A stretch of 47,892 nucleotides of DNA, from positions 1-47,892 of the forward strand of contig CALKYE010000297.1 in assembly GCA_938003765.1 (NCBI GenBank), read 5' to 3'. The notes beneath the pieces were generated by a model. The model saw nothing but the letters and a program-made list of their open reading frames with translations, did not search any database and was not told the DNA's origin. Shown here in pieces: positions 27,764 to 36,248 of this stretch. The stretch's first letter is position 1. Every line of letters begins with the position of its first letter. This DNA is from an uncultured Planctomycetia bacterium. GTDB taxonomy: Bacteria > Planctomycetota > UBA1135 > GCA-002686595. The translations under genes were made by a program, and so were the position numbers.

Positions 27764-30700
27764 TCAGCGACGGAACGCGAACCCGATCGACGAGAGATCC
27801 GGAGCGAGACCCGTCAGGGGGTTGCACAGGAACGTGACGCGCGCCTGGAAGTAGCGCGCCCCGTTGATCCCGGTCGCCGCGCTCTTCCAAGAGTCCGAGC
27901 CAACCGGGCTGAAGATCGGCGCGACGGCCGTGGCGGTGATTCCGAGCGCATTGAGCTGCGCGGAGGTGTAGAGGTTGCCGTAGGCGTCCATGTTGGCCGC
28001 GCTGGCGAACGGGAACTGCCCGGCCGGCGGAGCGGGATTGAATCCGGTGGCGCCGCGGAATGCGACGATGACCTGCGTGCCCGTCGGGATGGCGTCAACG
28101 CCAGGCTCCACAACCGGGTCGGAGAAGATCGTGCCAGGCGCCTGCGTGTCGAACCAGATCGTCTGCACGCGGCTGATGCGCACGACGAAGTCCGCCTGCC
28201 CGTAGTAGAAGGTGTTGTCGCCCCAGAACGTCGGGTTGCCGGTGTTCGGATTGATGCCACCCGCCGCAGAGGCGCTGGAGTCAGGCTGAACCGTCGTGAC
28301 CTTGCCGGTGGTCGGGTGAACACCGCCGGTCGAGAAGACGCGGAAGTAGGGCCGAGCCGACGAGTTGATGGCGATCGCGATGCGGAAGCCGTTCTGTCCG
28401 GTCGACAGGGCGTCGGGGTAGGTGCGGATCTCGGTCAGCAGCGGAAGACCGATGGTCGGCACCTTGCCGACGGGATAGAAGCCCTTGTTCGTGGCAGTCG
28501 CCCCGAGGATGCCCGCGATGCGAGCCGTGTCGGCGCCTGCGCCGGAGGGACCGGCCACAGCCAGCTTGGACGTGTCGCGCCAGGTCCAGTAGGTGAACTG
28601 GCTCTGCGGAATCCCGCGGTTGACCGGGAACGGCGCGATCGCGTTGCCCGAACTCGACGTCGAGACGTCCGTCGGGTTGACCTGATAACCCAGCGCGCGC
28701 GGGGCCATGATCGTCATCGGATCGTTGGCCTTGTCGAGCAGGTTGTTGTCGAACGTCCGCTCGAGACCCGAGTTGATGAACTGAGGCAACAGGCCCGTGT
28801 CGAGGTTCTCGTCGGGAAGGTACTTCGAGTGCGACACCCCGACCGAGAACTCCGGGAAGTTGTCGACCTGCAGCGTGCCACCGAAGGGCTCCCACCACAG
28901 ACCCTCGAGGTCCAGGTTGTGGGTGGCCTCGTCGAGCAAGCCGAAGCCAGCGACGTCGTGGTAGCGCCACACCCGCATGAGGCGGCTGCCGTTGTTGGAC
29001 AGCGGCGTCTGGATGTTGAACTGCGGGAGGTCGACCATCGCGCCGACCGACGGAACGGTGCGGTCGACGACCGCCGAGAAGCGCTGGACGGAGCGAGGCC
29101 GAATCGCCTCGCGTTGGATGTCGTAGAGGAACTGACCGCGCACTTCAGGCGCGCCGTCCGAGTCCTCGTCGAGCGACGAGAACTTCAGACGAACGCCGGC
29201 GCTGTCGATCGTGGGGCCGCTAGTAGCGAGAGTGAACGGCGCGGTGGGAAGCTGACTCACCAGCGCATTGCCCGCGAGGTCGCGAATCGGAGCGGTCGTC
29301 GAAGCCAGCTTCAGCTCGTAGCCATCGGGCGAGCCGCCCGGCGCCACCTTTCGCAGCGGAAGCGACGGCTGGAACGTGTACGTGCGGCGATCCGACGACG
29401 GAACGACGTTGCCAACCACCGACTTGTACATCGGGTTGTTGGTGATCGCGTTGTTGCCGTACTCGACGATCATCGTGTCGAACGGACGCATCGTCACCGG
29501 GTCGATCGGCTCGCTGAACGAGATCGAGATCGTCGCGTTGGGTGCGATCCCTGTGGCAGGCGGCACCGCAGGCGCCGGCAGGAACTTCACGAAGCACGTG
29601 GGATACAGCGGGTCGGGCGTGCTGCCCGGCTGCGGGCGGTACGGCGCGCGGATGGTCCCCGCCGGCGGATTGGTGGTGTTCACGATCACCACCGGCGGAT
29701 CGCAGGACTCGCACAGCGGACGGACGGTCATCGGTCCGACGACTCCGTTGTTCGGCGAGCCGGTCGCGGGCTGAACAACGCGCATGCGGACGCCGTTGAC
29801 GTCGATCACGTCGCCCAGTTGCGGGATGTACGAGCAGCTGACCGTCTGGAAGCGGATCGACGCCGGCTGATTCAAGCCCGTCGTGAAGTTGACCGTGTTG
29901 AGCAGGAAGATCGACTGCTGGCCGATGACGACCGGCGGGGCGTTGTCGATCAAGAATCCGTTGTTCGCGTCGCCGGTGATGTCTGCGGCGCCGCCGGAGC
30001 GGAACGCGCGCAGCACATCCAGCGTGGGCGAGAGCGGGTCGCTGGGACCATTGTTGGTGAACGCCACCGCGCGACCACCCAGCGCCCGCAGCACGCGGAA
30101 CTGCTGATTGGCGGGGCTTTCCTGCGTCGGGATGCGCAGCAGCACGTTCGGCTGCGTGACGCTCAGCGCCGGAGGCAAGCCGAGTGCGTTCAAGGTGAAG
30201 CTGGTGCCCGTGGCCTCCAGTTCCGAGACCGTGAAGTCCACGATCACGCGCGTGGAGTAGAAGACGCCTCCCGACAGATTTCCGTGACTGGGGTCAGGGA
30301 AGATGCGCGCTTCGAACGGCAGGGTGGGCGCGTAACCCGTGAGGAGCCGGAGCGTCTCCGGCGAGATGGTCGAGGGGTCGAGCAGGTCGTTGAACTTCAA
30401 CACCAGGGCGGCGTTGCGGGCGACTGCGGTGAACGGAGGGAGCTCCGTCGGCGCGTCACTCTTCTTGAGCATCACCTGGAGGTTGGATTCCAGGCCGATC
30501 ACCGCGCTGTAGAACTCAGGGGTGTCCTGGGGGTGCAGGATGCGGATGCGCTCGACGTCGGTGAGCGGGTCGCGCTCGAGCACATAGTTGAGCCCGTCAC
30601 CCGTGATCTGGTCGTCGACCACGAAGTTGGAAAACACCGGCGTGGTCCCGCTGAGGTCGTACACCTCGACGAGCCGTCCCCAGTACGTATCGAGGAGCTG

Positions 30701-31009
30701 CACGCTGCTCGCCGCGCCCTCGCTCGGGTCCTCGCCGATGAAGTACGTCGGCGCCTGCGGATTGCTGTCGGGGTGAAGGGCGATCGAACCCGTCGGGATG
30801 GCGTCCGGGGCTGCGGCGCCACCACCGCCAGAGCAGGCCCCCAGGAACAGCGCCAGCGCCCCCGTCAGCGCGGCTGCCCCCCAGCTGGCCCCCGCTCCGC
30901 GCTCTGCGCAGAGGGTCGATTCACCTGCGTTCGGTGCGTTGCGCGTGGGCGCGACAACCCGCGCTCGGAGGGGAGCTCGGTTCGATTGCGGCTCGAGGGA
31001 ACGTGTCAT
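27764..31009 (-). CDS. Large Ig-like lipoprotein (A-type, copy 2)
   Basis: From the ATG at 31009 the product is 1,081 residues, nearly the same length as its paralogue at 20732-23986. The lipobox is LGAC with C59, followed by SGGGG. The 40 residues before the hydrophobic stretch are unusually long for a signal peptide, so the true start may be further in. The body has repeated Big_5-like units (VLKFNDLLDPSTISPETL; ISFSEPIDPVTMRPFDTM) and ends in WKSAATGINGARYFQARVTF and a terminal FAFRR. No catalytic motif was seen. It is the first of the run of four lipoprotein genes leading to pilD. Function is unknown. Confidence 0.83.
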   Translation of the reverse strand: MTRSLEPQSNRAPLRARVVAPTRNAPNAGESTLCAERGAGASWGAAALTGALALFLGACSGGGGAAAPDAIPTGSIALHPDSNPQAPTYFIGEDPSEGAASSVQLLDTYWGRLVEVYDLSGTTPVFSNFVVDDQITGDGLNYVLERDPLTDVERIRILHPQDTPEFYSAVIGLESNLQVMLKKSDAPTELPPFTAVARNAALVLKFNDLLDPSTISPETLRLLTGYAPTLPFEARIFPDPSHGNLSGGVFYSTRVIVDFTVSELEATGTSFTLNALGLPPALSVTQPNVLLRIPTQESPANQQFRVLRALGGRAVAFTNNGPSDPLSPTLDVLRAFRSGGAADITGDANNGFLIDNAPPVVIGQQSIFLLNTVNFTTGLNQPASIRFQTVSCSYIPQLGDVIDVNGVRMRVVQPATGSPNNGVVGPMTVRPLCESCDPPVVIVNTTNPPAGTIRAPYRPQPGSTPDPLYPTCFVKFLPAPAVPPATGIAPNATISISFSEPIDPVTMRPFDTMIVEYGNNAITNNPMYKSVVGNVVPSSDRRTYTFQPSLPLRKVAPGGSPDGYELKLASTTAPIRDLAGNALVSQLPTAPFTLATSGPTIDSAGVRLKFSSLDEDSDGAPEVRGQFLYDIQREAIRPRSVQRFSAVVDRTVPSVGAMVDLPQFNIQTPLSNNGSRLMRVWRYHDVAGFGLLDEATHNLDLEGLWWEPFGGTLQVDNFPEFSVGVSHSKYLPDENLDTGLLPQFINSGLERTFDNNLLDKANDPMTIMAPRALGYQVNPTDVSTSSSGNAIAPFPVNRGIPQSQFTYWTWRDTSKLAVAGPSGAGADTARIAGILGATATNKGFYPVGKVPTIGLPLLTEIRTYPDALSTGQNGFRIAIAINSSARPYFRVFSTGGVHPTTGKVTTVQPDSSASAAGGINPNTGNPTFWGDNTFYYGQADFVVRISRVQTIWFDTQAPGTIFSDPVVEPGVDAIPTGTQVIVAFRGATGFNPAPPAGQFPFASAANMDAYGNLYTSAQLNALGITATAVAPIFSPVGSDSWKSAATGINGARYFQARVTFLCNPLTGLAPDLSSIGFAFRR

Positions 31010-31565
31010 GGTTGAGTGGGTCCGGGACGTGAGGAGCGTCGGCAGCGGGCGCCGCGGACGCGCCGCGGCGGATGATATAGAGGGCGGCCTCGCGCGGCTT
31101 GCGCGCGGCCGACAATTCTTGCACGCGCGCTGCTCCCGCAGGGTGTCCGTCGCGCTCGTCCACGCGCGCCAATGGCGCGAGGAGCGTCGCGAGGTGCGCG
31201 GCGCGACTCGAGCGACCCGTACAAGGTGGCTCGGCCGCGGTCCGGAGCGGACACGTCGACGAGCGCTGTCGGAAGACGCGCTCGGTGTGCGGCAAGCAGC
31301 TGGCGGGTGAAAAAGAGCGGTTGGCTGTGACAGGAACTCAAACCCTGTGCCGACATTCCCGCGCGCCTCCCCCAACGCCACGCCACGTCATAAGACCCTA
31401 AGAAGGGAACATTTACGTCACCTCGGGCGGGCGTCGCTCCGGCGCGCGATGCGGGCCGGGACGGCGGCCGCGCGAGAGGATCGCACGAGGAACGGGGTCC
31501 GACGGTGCGCTTCCGCACACGCCGACTCGGATGGCGCAGGCCCGCGTCGGCGGCCTGGTCAGAGC
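31010..31565 (-). other. Intergenic region of 556 bases between pyrB and the lipoprotein run
   Basis: This is the longest gene-free stretch in the window and should contain the end of the pyrB transcript and the promoter of the lipoprotein run. It includes an unusually AT-rich island at 31385-31420. A weak seven-base stem (31520-31526 with 31546-31552) could end pyrB transcription. A TATATC on the minus strand near 31078 is a -10 candidate without a proper -35. Open frames here look like shadows. Confidence 0.5.
31385..31420. repeat. Direct repeat of ACGTCA in an AT-rich island
   Basis: ACGTCA occurs at 31385-31390 and 31415-31420, exactly 30 bases apart from start to start. Between them lies AT-rich sequence with a small CCCT-AAGA-AGGG inverted repeat. 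The spacing of about three helical turns suits a pair of regulator sites on one DNA face, but no regulator is known. Confidence 0.4.
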
Positions 31566-32921
31566 TCAGACGCCCGGAATCCCGACTCGCGCGGCCGGCT
31601 CGTACTGCGCAGCCAGCGCTTCGGCCTCGTTCGCGAAGAAGACCATGTGGTCCGGCCGGATACGGCGCGCGGAGGCGGAGTCGTGAGCGTGGAAGTGGCG
31701 CGTGGTGGTGCAGCCCACCAACGGCGCAACGATCTCGTGAGAGCAGTACCCGCAGTGCGCGCGGATCGGGAAGCGCGCGGCCAGACGGTAGAGCGCGCCC
31801 ACGTGACGCGTCTCGGTCCTCGAGATGCACGTCGGATTGCGGCACGGGTTGATCCCTGGCGGCGCCGGGAAGAGCCGCGCGTCGAACTCGTGCGGCGGCG
31901 CGTCGAGTTGGATCCTGCCCAGCAGGAACGCCAGGATCGCCATCCGGATCGGAACCCCGCGCGCAGCTTGCTTGAAGTAGATGCTGCGCGGGTCCTCGTC
32001 CATGTCCGGCTGGATCTCCTCGCGCCGCGGCAGCGGGTGCATGACCACCGCATCGCGCAGCGCGTCAGCGGCCATCTCGCGGCGCGAGAGCTGCTGATAC
32101 TTCTGGATCGGGAGGTCCTGGTCGGTGAAGCGCTCTGTCTGCGGCCGCGTCATGTAGAGCGCGTCGACGCGCCCCACGGCGAGCCCCTTGCCGCCGTCGG
32201 TGAAGAGGCTGAGCTGGTGGGGCTTCTGCGGCGTCAGGTAGACCGCGTCGCTCGACTGCGCGAGGTCGCCCAGGCGCGTCGCATCCGCGCGCACGGGCTC
32301 CACGGCGAACTCCTCGCGCAGGCGCTGAACGACGTACGCGGGCAGTTCGAACCCAGGCTGGGGCACGCACACGATGTTGGCCCCGAAGCGCGCGAGCGCG
32401 TAAACGAAGGAGTGGATCGTGCGGCTGTAGCGCAGATCCCCCGCCAGGACGACGTTGATGCCCTCGATGCGCCCGCGCTCGATCCACAGGTTGTAGAGGT
32501 CGCACAACGTCTGTGTCGGGTGCTCGTGGCTGCCGTCGCCGGCGTTGACGACGGGCACGGCCGAGTACTGCGAAGCCAGGCGCGCCGCGCCTTCGCTCGC
32601 GTGACGCAGGACGATCACGTCGGCGTAGGAGCCGCTCACCACGCGCACGGTGTCGGCGAGCGACTCGCCCTTGCTCGCCGACGTCGCGCGCATGTCAGCC
32701 GCGGTGAGCACCCCGCCGCCCAGGCGCAGCATCGCCGACTCGAACGAGAGCCGCGTGCGCGTCGAAGGCTCGTAGAACAGGCTCGCCGAGATTAACCCGG
32801 GGCAGAGGGAGGCGAAGCCCCGCAGGTCGGCCGCGAAGGAGCGGGCGTGCTCGAACAGCGACTTGATCTCGGCCAGCGAGAGGTCGTCGATGGAGACCAG
32901 GTGGCGGTGAACCGAGCTCAT
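31566..32921 (-). CDS. pyrB: Aspartate carbamoyltransferase fused to a PyrI-type zinc domain
   Basis: The product is 451 residues against about 310 for normal PyrB. Residues 1-338 are a complete catalytic chain: the carbamoyl phosphate loop FYEPSTRTRLSFE (S53-R57), the K84 loop, HEHPTQ (H134), GDLRYSRTIHS and HPLPRREEI (H295). It should make carbamoyl aspartate in pyrimidine synthesis. Residues about 358-396 match the zinc domain of the regulatory chain PyrI: C360-x4-C365, then C390-x2-C393, with the same spacing. The allosteric nucleotide domain of PyrI is absent. Residues 404-451 resemble an Ada-like metal-binding domain that has lost its cysteines. The ATG at 32921 was chosen at the normal PyrB N-terminus; a TTG at 33005 is less likely. 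The MnmE-like gene lies 80 bases upstream. Confidence 0.93.
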   Translation of the reverse strand: MSSVHRHLVSIDDLSLAEIKSLFEHARSFAADLRGFASLCPGLISASLFYEPSTRTRLSFESAMLRLGGGVLTAADMRATSASKGESLADTVRVVSGSYADVIVLRHASEGAARLASQYSAVPVVNAGDGSHEHPTQTLCDLYNLWIERGRIEGINVVLAGDLRYSRTIHSFVYALARFGANIVCVPQPGFELPAYVVQRLREEFAVEPVRADATRLGDLAQSSDAVYLTPQKPHQLSLFTDGGKGLAVGRVDALYMTRPQTERFTDQDLPIQKYQQLSRREMAADALRDAVVMHPLPRREEIQPDMDEDPRSIYFKQAARGVPIRMAILAFLLGRIQLDAPPHEFDARLFPAPPGINPCRNPTCISRTETRHVGALYRLAARFPIRAHCGYCSHEIVAPLVGCTTTRHFHAHDSASARRIRPDHMVFFANEAEALAAQYEPAARVGIPGV

Positions 32922-33001
32922 TTCGTTCGAAGCGCCGGCGCTTGGACTGGTAGCGCGCGCCTCGATCGAAGGCGGGAGCCTAGCGGTCGAGCCTGCGCGC
33001 T

Positions 33002-34090
33002 TCAATCGTCGAGCAGTTCACGGAGCGCGCGCCGCCAGTCGTGCGAGTCGTCCCGCTCTGCTGCGGACAGCGCAGCGCGCACAGCGTCCCGCGAGCGCAC
33101 GTCGAACGGCGCCGCAGTCGGAGCGCTCCAGGGAGACTCTGGCAGCGAGAACTCGCGCCGATACAGCCGCGCCAGCGTCTCCACCGCCCCGTGGGGATCC
33201 CCCGCCGCCGACAGTCGCGCAGCGCAGCGCGGCAACGGGGAGGTCGCGAGATCAGCGCGGCTCTCGATCCAAGCCTCGCGGCGCGGCGGCGACTCTCCTC
33301 GCTCCGGAGGCGGCGGCCCATCGCCGGGCCACAGACGCACGATCCAGTCAGCCCCTGCCTGAGCGCGACGACCGAGCGCTTGTCCCGCGAGTTCCAACGC
33401 CGCGCTCGCGCCTGCCGGATCGAGCTCTCTCTCGCCCGCGGTGTCCAAGACCTCGATCGGCCACTCGCCCAGCCGCGCCGGCGCGCACAGCACGTCTCGC
33501 GTCGCACCGGGCAGCGCGCTGACGATCGCGCGGCGCGCACCGACGAGCGCGTTGAACAGCGTCGACTTCCCGGCGTTCACCGGGCCGACGAGCGCGACCC
33601 GCGGAGGGTTGATGCAGCGCGCGGCGAGCTCGCCCGTCGCGACCAGTCGCCGCAGTCGCTCGAGCGCCACGTCGCGCGTCGACGCAACGATGAGTTCGAG
33701 CTCGCGTCGCAGCGCCCCCTCGACCTGGTCGAGCAGCAACCGCGCCGCGGGTTCCGACGACGCGCTCGCCAGGAGCTGCGCGGCAGCGGACTCGAGCGCG
33801 TTGGAGTTCGGCGCCGCGTCCGAGTTGTCAGCGAACTTGGCGAGCACGCGCCCGACGAGCGCTTGACTGCCGTGCAGATGCACCTCGACCAGTTCGTCGC
33901 TCGCGATCCACACCAACACCTCGTCCAGCAGTTCGCCCGCGAGTTCCAGCCGCGCGCGCCGCAGCGCCCCCAGCGGAGCTCGCGCGACTTGCGGACAGAG
34001 CGCCTCAACCTCCGCGCGCGCGCCCGGGCCGCGAAACTCGAGCACCGCGACGGCGCCAGCGCCCGGCGAAGTCAGCAGCGTCACCGTCAC
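33002..34090 (-). CDS. Shortened MnmE/TrmE-like GTPase
   Basis: The product is 362 residues against about 450 for MnmE. The first 115 residues resemble the MnmE formyl-tetrahydrofolate-binding domain, with LVEVHLHGSQALVGRVL in the place of the MnmE HGG segment. The G domain has G1 GPVNAGKST (169-177), G2 ALPGATRDV (T197) and G3 DTAG (216-219). G4 appears as SRAD (277-280) instead of NKxD, and the G5 region is not recognisable. The C-terminal cysteine motif FC(I/L)GK needed for tRNA modification is missing; the protein ends in LRELLDD. It overlaps coaX by four bases. It may not be a genuine tRNA-modifying enzyme. Confidence 0.85.
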   Translation of the reverse strand: MTVTLLTSPGAGAVAVLEFRGPGARAEVEALCPQVARAPLGALRRARLELAGELLDEVLVWIASDELVEVHLHGSQALVGRVLAKFADNSDAAPNSNALESAAAQLLASASSEPAARLLLDQVEGALRRELELIVASTRDVALERLRRLVATGELAARCINPPRVALVGPVNAGKSTLFNALVGARRAIVSALPGATRDVLCAPARLGEWPIEVLDTAGERELDPAGASAALELAGQALGRRAQAGADWIVRLWPGDGPPPPERGESPPRREAWIESRADLATSPLPRCAARLSAAGDPHGAVETLARLYRREFSLPESPWSAPTAAPFDVRSRDAVRAALSAAERDDSHDWRRALRELLDD

Positions 34091-34938
34091 GCATCGCCCC
34101 TTGGCGACGAGTTGGCGGCGCGCGCGTCCAACGCGGCGTGCGCGAGTCCGAGATGAACGAGATCAGGCTCGTGGATCGGAGACCTTCCGACGAACAGCTC
34201 GGGCTCGAGCAGCCATGACGCCGCGCCGCCCGTGATCACCAACTCGAGCGGCGCGCCTGCGCATTCGGACGCGAGGCGTTGGACCAGTTCCCGCGCTGCG
34301 CCGCGCAGGCCGTGGAACACGCCCGCTTCGATCGCCGCAGTCGTGTTGCGACCGAGCGCCGACGCACCTGAGCGCGTCTCGACGAGCGGGAGCCTCGCGG
34401 TGTGCTCGTGCAGAGCGCGAGCGAGCAGCGCAGGACCTGGGGCGATCGCGCCGCCGGCGAAGCGCGCCGTCGCGCGTCCGCCGCCAACATCCACGAGCAG
34501 CAGATCGACGGTCATGGCGCTGCCTGCGTCGATGACGATCGACGACGATCCGACGCGCTCGAACGCGCCGCGAGCGGCGTACAGGCGATCGCGACCGACC
34601 GACTGCGGCGGCAGCGCTTCGTTCACGAGGCCACTGTCGGGGTTGACGAGGGCTTCGACCTCGCCGCGCTGGCTCAGCCACGTGGCGAGCTCCTGTTCGA
34701 GCGCCACGGATGCGACGCACGAGAGCGCCACCACGAGCGGCGCGTTGTTCCGCGTGCGCGCCTCCAACGCGAGTTCGAGCGCAGCGCGAGCGTCCGCCAG
34801 GGGGATCGACTTCGAAAGCGCAGCGGGCCCATCGACGCGGCGCAGCGACACGCGCCCGTCCGCGTTGCTCGTGGCCTCCCAAGCACGCAGCTTCGCGCTG
34901 CTGTTGCCGACATCGAGCGTCCAGAGCGCCAGGGTCAT
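34087..34938 (-). CDS. coaX: Type III pantothenate kinase CoaX
   Basis: The product is 283 residues, slightly over the usual length. It shows the ASKHA-fold motifs of CoaX: phosphate-1 LDVGNSSAK (D9), SVGRDRLYAARGA (G115-R118), the phosphate-2 motif VIDAGSAMTVD (D137-T143) and GGAIAPG. It phosphorylates pantothenate in the first step of coenzyme A synthesis; this class typically needs a monovalent cation and is not feedback-inhibited by CoA. The last bases overlap the MnmE-like GTPase start by four, so the pair is co-translated. GAGTGAC before the ATG may be a weak ribosome-binding site. Confidence 0.92.
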   Translation of the reverse strand: MTLALWTLDVGNSSAKLRAWEATSNADGRVSLRRVDGPAALSKSIPLADARAALELALEARTRNNAPLVVALSCVASVALEQELATWLSQRGEVEALVNPDSGLVNEALPPQSVGRDRLYAARGAFERVGSSSIVIDAGSAMTVDLLLVDVGGGRATARFAGGAIAPGPALLARALHEHTARLPLVETRSGASALGRNTTAAIEAGVFHGLRGAARELVQRLASECAGAPLELVITGGAASWLLEPELFVGRSPIHEPDLVHLGLAHAALDARAANSSPRGDA

Positions 34939-35088
34939 GTCACTCGTGCTGCGTCGGAACTCGTGCCGCGGGTGACGGTCGCTCGACAGCTGGCGCTCTT
35001 GCTCGTCCCGTCGTTCACCCGATGCTCGCCCAGGGCGCAGCGCGGCGTCGGTCCGATCACGAGCTCAGCGGCTCGCGGGGCGCCGAGC

Positions 35089-36123
35089 CTAGTTCTTCGG
35101 CGGATAGTACGTGATCGTGCGAGTCTGGCCGCGGTTCCACACCTCGACCTCCCACACGTCGTAGTTGTCCTTGTTCTGCTTCACGAACTGGATCGCCTCG
35201 GCCTCGCTCGTCACGGGGTGGCCGTTGATCGACTTGATGACGTCGCCCTGCTGGACGCCGTGGCGCGATGCGATCGAGCCCGGCTTCACCGTGGTCACTT
35301 CGATCCCTGCGGGCTGGCGCGTGACGGGGTCACGGTAGCGTCGGGTTCCGACCTCCTCGGTGACGATCTCGGCGTAGCGCTCGTTGATCTCGCGCGCGTC
35401 CTCGACGCCGATGCGATAGCGGTTGGGGCTGATCGGGGTCGTGCGCTCGAGCGGCGTGTTGTCCGTCCGACGCGGGATGCTCGACACGCTGCTCGAGGGC
35501 GCGGGCTCCGCCTCGCCGTCGGCCAACACGCGGAACCTGCTGCCCAGCGAGTACTCCTCGGGTCGGACGAGTTCGTGCGGCCGCTGGGGATCGTTGATGA
35601 AGCTGAACTTGACGCCGTCGGGAAGGATCGCGACGACCTTGACCTGGCCGAGGATGTCTCCGTCCAGCCGGTCGCCGACGTGCTTGATCACGGTGCCGTC
35701 GAGCACGGTCGCCGGCAGCGTCACGCGAGCGTCGGGCTTGTACTTGATGAGCACGTCACTCGAGCTCTCGTCGTACGCGTCGACCTTGACCGCTCGAACC
35801 GTCACGTACTTGTCGAGGGGATCGCGCACCTTGGTGGCGGTCGGGGACTCCGGCTCGACCTTGGCCGGCGGCGGCGGCGGCGGCTTGCCGCTCCAGTCGA
35901 GTTCCCGGCCCACCCCGCGCTTCACCAGGTCGTACCCGACCACGTTCTGCACGCGCTGGGGGATCTCGCGAACGTCGTTGAGGCGCTGCTCCATCGTCTC
36001 GCGCGAGACCTGCGCCTGGAACTCGACGCGGTGCGCGAGGAACCAGGCGACGTGGGCGACCAGTCCGGCGCCCAACACCGCGGCGGCGGTCCAAACCAGA
36101 GTCTTGGCGGCGGCGGTATTCAT
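35089..36123 (-). CDS. GspC-like PDZ protein of the pilus/type II secretion system
   Basis: The product is 344 residues with one membrane helix at about 8-30 and the rest in the periplasm. Residues 101-175 form a small beta domain similar to the homology region of GspC/PilP (LGQVKVVAILPDGVKFSF). Residues 85-100 and 200-230 are proline- and serine-rich linkers. Residues about 260-335 are a PDZ domain (KPGSIASRHGVQQGDVIKSI). This order - helix, HR domain, linker, PDZ - is that of GspC, which joins the inner platform to the secretin. It lies between coaX and the second PilT gene. A membrane-bound PDZ protease adaptor is an alternative, but no protease domain is present. Confidence 0.75.
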   Translation of the reverse strand: MNTAAAKTLVWTAAAVLGAGLVAHVAWFLAHRVEFQAQVSRETMEQRLNDVREIPQRVQNVVGYDLVKRGVGRELDWSGKPPPPPPAKVEPESPTATKVRDPLDKYVTVRAVKVDAYDESSSDVLIKYKPDARVTLPATVLDGTVIKHVGDRLDGDILGQVKVVAILPDGVKFSFINDPQRPHELVRPEEYSLGSRFRVLADGEAEPAPSSSVSSIPRRTDNTPLERTTPISPNRYRIGVEDAREINERYAEIVTEEVGTRRYRDPVTRQPAGIEVTTVKPGSIASRHGVQQGDVIKSINGHPVTSEAEAIQFVKQNKDNYDVWEVEVWNRGQTRTITYYPPKN

Positions 36124-36248
36124 GCGGTGACCTCGGGGATGCTAGCCGCTCCCGTGCGCTCTATCCAACCGCACAGGACCCAGCTCGTCGTCGAGACGCC
36201 CGTGTCGGCGAGATCTTCCCGCAATCCCGGGGGCGCGCCCGAGTGCGC

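Noticed and set aside
28316..31015. An 899-residue open frame on the plus strand over the A-type lipoprotein
   Set aside because: Same shadow-type composition; the opposite strand matches the paralogue at 20732-23986.
31078..31117. TATATC and TTGTCG as a promoter of the lipoprotein run
   Set aside because: The spacer between them is about 30 bases instead of about 17.
31006..31845. A 279-residue minus-strand open frame in the pyrB to lipoprotein gap
   Set aside because: It overlaps the pyrB end, has no motif and is Arg/Ala/Pro-rich like other shadows.
31566..33005. Longer pyrB start at the TTG at 33005
   Set aside because: The extra 28 residues have no similarity to PyrB N-termini, and the ATG at 32921 begins at the normal PyrB N-terminus.
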